DNA from: Marinobacter sp. ANT_B65
GTDB lineage: Bacteria; Pseudomonadota; Gammaproteobacteria; Pseudomonadales; Oleiphilaceae
Assembly (NCBI RefSeq): GCF_002407605.1
Contig: NZ_NXGV01000001.1
Span: 383,142 to 447,141, forward strand
Direction of reading: 5' to 3'
Length of the DNA: 64,000 nt
Shown here: one piece after another, positions 56,307 to 62,503 of the stretch
How the letters are laid out: each line of letters opens with the position of its first letter
How positions within the stretch are numbered: the stretch's first letter is position 1
Program-made: the position numbers and the translations under genes
The notes under the pieces: model-generated
Database searches by the model: none
Told to the model about the DNA's origin: nothing
What the model saw: only the letters and a program-made list of their open reading frames with translations

Positions 56307-56669
56307 ATGAAGTTTATAAAGGTAAATTCGGATACTATCTTTGAGGGAGACATTGAAAAAATGAACAGGCTGAGTACTTTTGTAAATATTGAAGGTAGGA
56401 TAGTTGTTGTTGATTTGAATAACCTCGAAAGGATAGAGAAAGTTCCTGGCGGCTCCGTAGCCGCTGATTATATAGCTAATAGTCTAAAATTTGGTGTCTC
56501 CGATTTTATGGGGAAAAGGATTTATAGCGGAAGGAAGAAAGGGTTGAGGCTATATTGCGTACCTATAGACTCTGAACGTATTCAGGAATATCTGGTCCTC
56601 TCATTTGGAGAATTTCAGCCGGGCCGTTTTCTTTGTATCGAAGAGGGGATATTTTCTATGTTATTGTGA
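56307..56669 (+). CDS. Unknown protein, orphan immunity-like
   Basis: 120 residues, AT-rich, no recognised family. An immunity role is suggested by size, composition and place, between the IS5 remnant and the first Rhs module. GGGGAGATAG precedes the ATG. Its stop codon lies inside the first unit of a hexanucleotide repeat. Confidence 0.55.
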   Translation: MKFIKVNSDTIFEGDIEKMNRLSTFVNIEGRIVVVDLNNLERIEKVPGGSVAADYIANSLKFGVSDFMGKRIYSGRKKGLRLYCVPIDSERIQEYLVLSFGEFQPGRFLCIEEGIFSMLL

Positions 56670-56705
56670 TTGTGATTGTGATTGTGATTGTGATTGTGAT
56701 TGTGA
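56664..56705 (+). repeat. TTGTGA hexanucleotide repeat, seven perfect units
   Basis: Seven copies of TTGTGA run directly between the orphan gene at 56307 and the first Rhs module. The first unit overlaps the stop of the upstream gene; a GTG right after the last unit (56706) is the first possible start of the Rhs frame. The unit length is a multiple of three, so slippage changes spacing and not frame. Confidence 0.95.
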
Positions 56706-58205
56706 GTGTTGAGGATCAGTTCTAATCCTGGATTGGGTGTGTCCAGCGCTCGGAGCTCCTTCAGTATACCGGTGTACGGCTTGGGCAAACGCCAGTACGA
56801 TGCCCTGGGTGCAGAAGTCCGGATCACCGGCCAAACCAGCGAGCACTACCCGCTACCTGTGCATAAGGACGTACTGCTGGGAGAACAGAACCCCAGAGGC
56901 CATTGGCAGTGGTACCTCCGTGACCCGCAAACCGACGAACCCCTGCTCACCCTGATCGACGGCCAGCCTTACTACTACGAACTGGACCACCGGATGATGC
57001 CCGTCCGCTTGTGGGATCAGAACGGCCAGAAGGTCTGGCAGGGCAACGCCGATGCCTGGGGCAACTGCCAGCCTGAAACACTCAACAACGCCATTCACCA
57101 GCCCCTCAGATTACCGGGGCAGTTTGAGGATGAACTGACAGGCATCGTCCAGAACCGGTTCCGGGATTACGATCCCGCCACCGGCCGGTATCTGACGCCG
57201 GATCCACTGGGCCTCCACGGTGGACTCAACAGCTATCGCTACACCCAAAACCCAGTTGATTACATTGATCCGCTAGGGCTTTGTGATGAACAGCAAGCGC
57301 AGAAAGGGTTGCTCGCATCGCTCTGGAGCGGCACCATCGATGCGCTGGCCTGGGTGGACGAAAAAACCACCATCCCGGCCTTGGCCGACCTCCAGACCAG
57401 TATGCTGGACGGGCTGGATGAGATGGGGGCCAGAGCCCATGCCAGCGGCAACAGCTGGGCTGTCCCGCTTCTTGGGGTGACCTACGCCGCCACCTATACA
57501 CTGATGCCAACAAGCGCCCTTGATGTTGTGCCGGTTGGTAAGGCGGGTAAGCTGGGAAAACTGGGGGAAAGTGCGGCGGATGCTGGGCAGACGGTAAGAC
57601 GGACGGATGTTCCAAAGACCATACCGCTGAGAAACCAGGTGGCTGATTTGTCAGCATCTGATCGAGCATTAGTTGAGAGTATTGAAACATTTCGAGCTCA
57701 TGGTATATCAAATGCCGATGCATTAGATTACATTCAGAATACTCCGGAAGGTCGAAAACTATTTGATATGACATTACAGTCTGCTGGGCCCGATGCTGAT
57801 TTAGATATAGTGATAAGTAGAGCGGTTGGGTATGTTGAGACGGGCGTTGATATGCCGATACTGAGGGAAATAAACTCGCCTCTGGTTAAAATAGTGCCCT
57901 CGGGCGGTGAGTTATCCATATACTCTCCATATTTTACAAGTCAGAAGCAGCTAGATTTGGCGAGGAAAAGCGGAAGGCCGCTGTCGGATGTGTTTGGGTT
58001 GCCAGCGATAAACGATAGTGCCAGATATGGTGTGTTCGAAATAGTTCCTTTGAATCCTACTACTGTGTTTGAGTCAGTAATTGCTCCTACAAGTGAGCTA
58101 GGTGGAAAACTGACTACTAAAGGAGGAGGTGTGCAGTATATTGTTCCTGATAGATCACAATATTCTCTTCCTAAATTTGTTGAGGTGATTGATGATAATT
58201 CATAG
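56706..58205 (+). CDS. Orphan Rhs C-terminal module 1 with toxin tip
   Basis: A 499-codon open frame. Residues about 27-190 are the end of the Rhs core, closing with RYLTPDPLGLHGGLNSYRY and DPLGL. A core segment is deleted between ITGQTSEH and DVLLGEQ, with an odd seam PLPVHK. A linker (SLWSGTIDALAWVDEKTT on) follows. The AT-rich tip from about residue 310 reads IYSPYFTSQKQLDLARKSG and PTSELGGKLTTKGGGVQYIV, vaguely like the NAD-degrading TNT fold; this is weak. There is no own Rhs start or plug domain, so it is a displaced cassette that needs recombination with a full Rhs gene. Confidence 0.8.
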   Translation: MLRISSNPGLGVSSARSSFSIPVYGLGKRQYDALGAEVRITGQTSEHYPLPVHKDVLLGEQNPRGHWQWYLRDPQTDEPLLTLIDGQPYYYELDHRMMPVRLWDQNGQKVWQGNADAWGNCQPETLNNAIHQPLRLPGQFEDELTGIVQNRFRDYDPATGRYLTPDPLGLHGGLNSYRYTQNPVDYIDPLGLCDEQQAQKGLLASLWSGTIDALAWVDEKTTIPALADLQTSMLDGLDEMGARAHASGNSWAVPLLGVTYAATYTLMPTSALDVVPVGKAGKLGKLGESAADAGQTVRRTDVPKTIPLRNQVADLSASDRALVESIETFRAHGISNADALDYIQNTPEGRKLFDMTLQSAGPDADLDIVISRAVGYVETGVDMPILREINSPLVKIVPSGGELSIYSPYFTSQKQLDLARKSGRPLSDVFGLPAINDSARYGVFEIVPLNPTTVFESVIAPTSELGGKLTTKGGGVQYIVPDRSQYSLPKFVEVIDDNS

Positions 58206-58216
58206 GGTTTATGGTT

Positions 58217-58534
58217 ATGGATCAGCAAAAGATTAGACAGCTCGCTGTAGAGTTTGAAGCGGTTGCTAGTAAATATGTATATGACCCAAGTGTCGATATG
58301 CTCATGAAGTCCATGAAAGAAATAGTCGAAAATGCAAAGTCTGGCTCGATAGCTGATGTTGTTGAGTATGTGCCTGGCTCCTATTATTTTCAAGAGAAAG
58401 GGTTGTCTAAATATTCTGATTTGGAAACTTCATATTCGAAGCTGAAACTGGCTTTAATAACAGAAAAAAAACAATACGATGATTTGAAGGAGTGGGCAGA
58501 AAAAAGGAAGCGGGAATTATTTGGTAAAAAGTAG
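58217..58534 (+). CDS. Candidate immunity protein for Rhs tip 1
   Basis: 105 residues from the ATG at 58217 (AGGG nine bases before). Helical and lysine-rich at the end (KLALITEKKQYDDLKEWAEKRKRELF). It begins 12 bases after the toxin tip stop, as immunity genes do. No family recognised. Confidence 0.65.
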   Translation: MDQQKIRQLAVEFEAVASKYVYDPSVDMLMKSMKEIVENAKSGSIADVVEYVPGSYYFQEKGLSKYSDLETSYSKLKLALITEKKQYDDLKEWAEKRKRELFGKK

Positions 58535-58551
58535 GTTGTGGCTGTTTTTTG

Positions 58552-58704
58552 CTAATCAATAAGCACTGTCGGATTTCCAGCGATTACCCTGCCACCAAGA
58601 GTCGTTTCATCACTCATCTGGGTAACGGCTTTGTCATTGATAAAAACACCAGTTGAGCCGCCTGTGATGGCACCGGATGGCCTTGTACGTACAAGCTTGT
58701 CACC
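58552..58704 (-). pseudogene. Tail of a PAAR-domain gene, inverted
   Basis: On the minus strand the frame reads AITGGSTGVFINDKAVTQMSD, then GGRVIAGNPTVLID and stop, a PAAR repeat ending. PAAR proteins form the tip of the T6SS spike. Only the last part is present; upstream on that strand the sequence changes abruptly into the antisense of the Rhs core (junction near 58712). Confidence 0.75.
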
Positions 58705-59901
58705 TTGGAGGGCGACTGGCAGTGGTACCTCCGTGACCCGCAAACCGACGAACCCCTGCTCACCCTGATCGACGGCCAGCCATACTTCTACGAACTGGAC
58801 CACCGGATGATGCCCGTCCGTTTGTGGGACCAGAACGGACAGAAGGTCTGGCAGGGCAACGCCGATGCCTGGGGCAACTGCCAGCCAGAAACACTCAACA
58901 ACACTATTCACCAGCCCCTCAGATTACCGGGGCAGTTTGAGGATGAACTGACAGGCATCGTCCAGAACCGGTTCCGGGATTACGATCCCGCCACCGGACG
59001 GTATCTGACGCCGGACCCCTATGGGATAAAGGGTGGGCTCAACAGTTATCGCTATACGCCGAATCCGGTCGATTATGTAGATCCTTTGGGGCTGGACTTT
59101 CAGCCCTGTGTCACAGCCTCTAATGCTGACAAGGCTGATGCTGCGCCAGTTTCTGAAAACGTACCCGCGGCCCAAGAAACAGCTGCTGAGGAGGGATTTG
59201 GGGCATTTGTTCTTGGCGGGGCTCGAGAGTTTTTGCATGATACTCTGGTTTCTGCCCACTCCTATATGACAGGATTAACGCCGGAAGAAATTGGGGATCC
59301 AATGGGCTTGTCGCCAAAAGATGGTGCGCAGGCAGCCGGGGCACAAGCGTACAAAGACAACGCTTTAGCGATAAACCTGGCGACAGCATTTATTCCGGGG
59401 CGGCACCAGAAGATTGCGCACGATATTGCTGACAGTATAGCCGAGGGTGTTCCTCACAAGATTTATTCAGAGGGCTTGGCCTATCGTACTGACTTACGTG
59501 AGCATTTGGCTGGCCCTCATGGGTTTAAAAAGAATGGTACTTTACATGGAACCCATAACCTGAATAATGCTATTGAAGCACTAGTTCAGAAAGGAGCAAC
59601 TTATGAATTGACTCCGACTGGGGTTAAGGGTATTTCTGAACTTAATTATAAATATTTTAATGAGTCGAAGGGGAAGTATGTTAGTGGTCGCAAGACCGTT
59701 TATGATCCATCTATATATTCTGATGATGAGATTTTAAATATGTCGCAGAGTGTTGGTGAGCAAGCGTTTGAGATGTATAAGTCTGGAAATGTTCAGAATT
59801 TTTATGATATATCTAGTGGTGGTGTCAATTTTAGGGCGTATATTAATTTTGACCCTGATACAGGTGTTCCATTTGTTGGGAATGTTCATCCTATAAATTA
59901 G
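58705..59901 (+). CDS. Orphan Rhs C-terminal module 2 with toxin tip
   Basis: 398 codons. Starts TTG at 58705 at the junction with the inverted PAAR tail; this start is unlikely to be used. Core end (DWQWYLRDPQTDEPLL ... DPYGIKGGLNSYRY ... DPLGL) to about residue 130, then a pre-toxin of about 100 residues (GFGAFVLGGAREFLHDTL ... INLATAFIPGR) shared with module 3. The tip begins after GRHQKIAHD: GTLHGTHNLNNAIEAL, KTVYDPSIYSDDEILN, VNFRAYINFDPDTG and a final His. That pattern resembles CdiA-type RNase tips. Function is not proved. Confidence 0.82.
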   Translation: MEGDWQWYLRDPQTDEPLLTLIDGQPYFYELDHRMMPVRLWDQNGQKVWQGNADAWGNCQPETLNNTIHQPLRLPGQFEDELTGIVQNRFRDYDPATGRYLTPDPYGIKGGLNSYRYTPNPVDYVDPLGLDFQPCVTASNADKADAAPVSENVPAAQETAAEEGFGAFVLGGAREFLHDTLVSAHSYMTGLTPEEIGDPMGLSPKDGAQAAGAQAYKDNALAINLATAFIPGRHQKIAHDIADSIAEGVPHKIYSEGLAYRTDLREHLAGPHGFKKNGTLHGTHNLNNAIEALVQKGATYELTPTGVKGISELNYKYFNESKGKYVSGRKTVYDPSIYSDDEILNMSQSVGEQAFEMYKSGNVQNFYDISSGGVNFRAYINFDPDTGVPFVGNVHPIN

Positions 59902-59913
59902 GAAGAAGCTCTA

Positions 59914-60312
59914 ATGGACTTTTTTGAAAAAGCTTTTAATTGTAAGTTTGAGCCGAATAAAGATAAAGATGCAGCAATAAAATTTATATTAAATATTTTA
60001 ATTGTTAATGGAAGCGTGGATCAGCTTGTTTCTCTGTTAGATCTATCCCAGAAAGTTGGATGTATAGAGGGAGACCCCGGATGGGAGTTAGAAAGAATTG
60101 AAGATAAAGATAGAGAGTTGCCTGGGTATGCAGAGTGGCCAAGTTGGGCATATTTCAGGGCGTATGTAGACCCAAGTTGCTTTGAGTTGGCGGTTCCAGA
60201 ATCTTATTATGATTCTGAAGATTTTAAGGTTTTTCTTCGTCAAGCGATAACGGCATGCACGGATGCTGATGTAAGCTTAGGTAAATTGGCGGAACTGGTT
60301 GATGGTATTTAA
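59914..60312 (+). CDS. Candidate immunity protein for Rhs tip 2
   Basis: 132 residues, 12 bases after the tip stop with AGGAAG before its ATG. Acidic, with many aromatic residues (ELPGYAEWPSWAYFRAYVDP). It resembles CDI-type immunity proteins in size and composition. AT-rich like its toxin. Confidence 0.75.
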   Translation: MDFFEKAFNCKFEPNKDKDAAIKFILNILIVNGSVDQLVSLLDLSQKVGCIEGDPGWELERIEDKDRELPGYAEWPSWAYFRAYVDPSCFELAVPESYYDSEDFKVFLRQAITACTDADVSLGKLAELVDGI

Positions 60313-60565
60313 ATATGTAATATAAGATCTAATTTTGTGATTTGATATGCAAATAATTTTAAGTGGTCTCTTTTATGTATAGGTGGGTATTTTAAAATAT
60401 ATTATTTTGTGGGCTTTGGTGGAGTTTAATAAACTTTTGTATTATCTGGATTTTCTGTCATTTTTGTTGATTAAAAATATTAATTATGTGTGTTTGACGT
60501 TTGTGATAGGTTTTGCTATTGCTGATTGTGATCGCCTTGGTCAAACATTAATTTTATTGGCTTTA
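60313..60565. other. AT-rich intergenic stretch before the second IS5 fragment
   Basis: A frame with a GTG start at 60383 codes hydrophobic residues (ILKYIILWALVEFNKLLYYL) but it reads straight into the IS fragment, so at most it is a truncated membrane protein. Nothing else is visible. Confidence 0.35.
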
Positions 60566-60765
60566 GGGACTCTGAATAAGCCCCCAAAATCAGCGATAGT
60601 ACGGCCATCGTCAATCTCCCAGGATTCATAGCCACCATGGAGCGGATCACCTTCTTTGAAGCCGAATACCAGGTCAAAAAACGCAAAACACGCCGCGCGA
60701 CAACTTTCTGAAACGAATAGACATGCTGATTCCCTAGAAGCCGCTGGAGAAGAAATCAACCAAGC
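60566..60765 (+). mobile_element. Second IS5-family fragment (left end and transposase start)
   Basis: From GGGACTCTGAATAAG to about 60765 the sequence aligns with the reversed right end of the element at 55546-56269. Starting at ATG 60637 it reads ERITFFEAEYQVKKRKTRR and then loses frame; fragments matching LKRI and WKPLEKK follow. Only the first 40 or so codons are left. Confidence 0.75.
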
Positions 60766-60830
60766 CCCTTTTTAGGTCCCGTCAGAATTTGGTTTAGCGG
60801 CAAAACAAGTTGGGAGAGCCGCAGCCACTT
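60766..60830. other. Short spacer between IS fragment and PAAR tail
   Basis: No feature seen. Confidence 0.4.
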
Positions 60831-60985
60831 CTAACCGATAAGCTCCGTGGGGTTACCAACAACAGTTTTGCCACCATGGGTAGCTTCATCACTCATCCGG
60901 GCAACGGCTTTGCCATTGATCAAAACGCTGGTTGAGCCGCCGGTAATGGTGTCGGTGGACCTGTACAGACAAGTTTGTCCCTCTG
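60831..60985 (-). pseudogene. Second inverted PAAR tail, with a frameshift
   Basis: On the minus strand DKLVCTGP is in one frame and TITGGSTSVLINGKAVARMSDEA, GGKTVVGNPTELIG in another, so one base was lost or gained near 60950. It is homologous to the tail at 58552-58704, and the junction to the Rhs core lies at the same place (GGAG, then the core GACTGGCAG). Confidence 0.75.
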
Positions 60986-60991
60986 GAGTGC

Positions 60992-62230
60992 GACTGGCAG
61001 TGGTACCTCCGTGACCCGCAGACCGACGAGCCTCTGATTACCCTGATTGACGGCCAGCCCTACTACTACGAACTGGACCACCGGATGATGCCCGTCCGTT
61101 TGTGGGATCAGAACGGCCAGCAGGTCTGGCAGGGCAACGCAGATGCCTGGGGTAACTGCCAGCCAGAAACACTCAACAACGCCATTCACCAGCCACTCAG
61201 ATTACCGGGACAGTTTGAGGATGAACTGACAGGCATCGTCCAGAACCGGTTCCGGGATTACGATCCCGCTACCGGCCGGTATCTGACGCCGGACCCATAT
61301 GGGATAAAGGGTGGGCTCAACAGTTACCGGTATACACCGAATCCGGTGGATTATGTTGATCCTTTGGGGCTGGATTTTGAGCCCTGTGTCACAGCCTCTA
61401 ATGTTAACAAGGCTGATGCTGCGCCAGTTTCTGAAAACGTACCCGCGGCCCAAGAAACAGCTGCTGAGGAGGGATTTGGGGCATTTGTTCTTGGCGGGGC
61501 TCGAGAGTTTTTGCATGATACTCTGGTTTCCGCCCATTCCTATATGACAGGGTTAACGCCCGAAGAAATCGGAGATCCAATGGGTTTGTCGCCAAACGGT
61601 GGTGCGCAAGCAGCCGGATCGCAAGCTTACAAAGACAACGCTTTGGCGATAAATCTGGCGACAGCATTTATTCCGGGACGGCAGCAGAAGGTAGCGCGTG
61701 ACATAGGAGATAAGTTAATTGTTGCTCAACGAGTAGCAGAGCTTGACCTTGAAGGGCATGCTGTAGTTAGACATGGGGGCCCAAGTCGGGTTACGGACCT
61801 CCAACTAGAAGATCGAGCAGTGAGAGGGATTGACCCGGCATCAGGGACAACGTTTGACGCATTTAACTCAGCTAGAGATGGCAGCCCAAAACTTCACAAA
61901 GTAGGTAGAAATGCAACAGCGTTTACTAGTGATGACGCTTTGGTGCATGCTGATGACGTTGCTCGAAGCTCTAGGCAGTTTGAAGAAAATATCGCTACCG
62001 CTCGAGCGAATGGAGATATGTTTGTCGACCCGGTTGAACTTCCCTTGACGGACGTTTTTGGAGACAACTATAAAAGTAATGTACGCGGTGTCACTCGCTT
62101 GGGTAGTAAAAAAAATCCAACTGGACATGTAGATACTGACTTTACAGGTGGCTCAGTTAAGGCCATATACCGACTTGATCAAAATGGTAGTGTTAACTTG
62201 CACACCTTGTACCCGAACCCAAAGCCTTAA
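60992..62230 (+). CDS. Orphan Rhs C-terminal module 3 with toxin tip
   Basis: 413 codons open from the core end (DWQWYLRD). No start codon is obvious; the first ATG is at 61085. Core and pre-toxin are almost the same as in module 2 until INLATAFIPGR, after which the tip is unrelated: DLEGHAVVRHGG, FTSDDALVHADDVA, and the end SVKAIYRLDQNGSVNLHTLYP. This layout (early GHxxxRH, late beta strand ending in xLYP) recalls bacterial RNase A-like or BECR-fold tips. Weak assignment. Confidence 0.82.
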   Translation, partial: DWQWYLRDPQTDEPLITLIDGQPYYYELDHRMMPVRLWDQNGQQVWQGNADAWGNCQPETLNNAIHQPLRLPGQFEDELTGIVQNRFRDYDPATGRYLTPDPYGIKGGLNSYRYTPNPVDYVDPLGLDFEPCVTASNVNKADAAPVSENVPAAQETAAEEGFGAFVLGGAREFLHDTLVSAHSYMTGLTPEEIGDPMGLSPNGGAQAAGSQAYKDNALAINLATAFIPGRQQKVARDIGDKLIVAQRVAELDLEGHAVVRHGGPSRVTDLQLEDRAVRGIDPASGTTFDAFNSARDGSPKLHKVGRNATAFTSDDALVHADDVARSSRQFEENIATARANGDMFVDPVELPLTDVFGDNYKSNVRGVTRLGSKKNPTGHVDTDFTGGSVKAIYRLDQNGSVNLHTLYPNPKP

Positions 62231-62239
62231 GAGGGAAAG

Positions 62240-62503
62240 ATGAGTGATATAAAAGAGCCACTACGAACGGTGTTGAGAAAGTATTGCCACGTTGAGTGCT
62301 ACGACCCCCAGTTAATAAAAGAAGCGATAAAAAACGGGGAGGGGTTCCCTTACAATGTGGATTTGCTTAAAAATCAGCTACGGGAAGCTATTGACAAAAA
62401 ATTAATTTCGCCAAATGAATATGAAGACCTGACTGAGGAGGACTTTGACTCGCAAGAGGATTTGCAGGCTTGGTTGGAGGAGTTTCTGGCAGAGCTTCCG
62501 TGA
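62240..62503 (+). CDS. Candidate immunity protein for Rhs tip 3
   Basis: 87 residues, 9 bases after the tip stop with GAGGG before the ATG. Reads LRKYCHVECYDPQLIKEAI and YEDLTEEDFDSQEDLQAWLEEF, a pattern I associate with small CDI/Rhs immunity proteins. Directly after its stop the next Rhs core sequence begins. Confidence 0.75.
   Translation: MSDIKEPLRTVLRKYCHVECYDPQLIKEAIKNGEGFPYNVDLLKNQLREAIDKKLISPNEYEDLTEEDFDSQEDLQAWLEEFLAELP

Noticed and set aside
60383..60631. Small membrane protein before the second IS5 fragment
   Set aside because: Weak start, AT-rich, and the frame ends inside the IS fragment; kept only as a note on that stretch.
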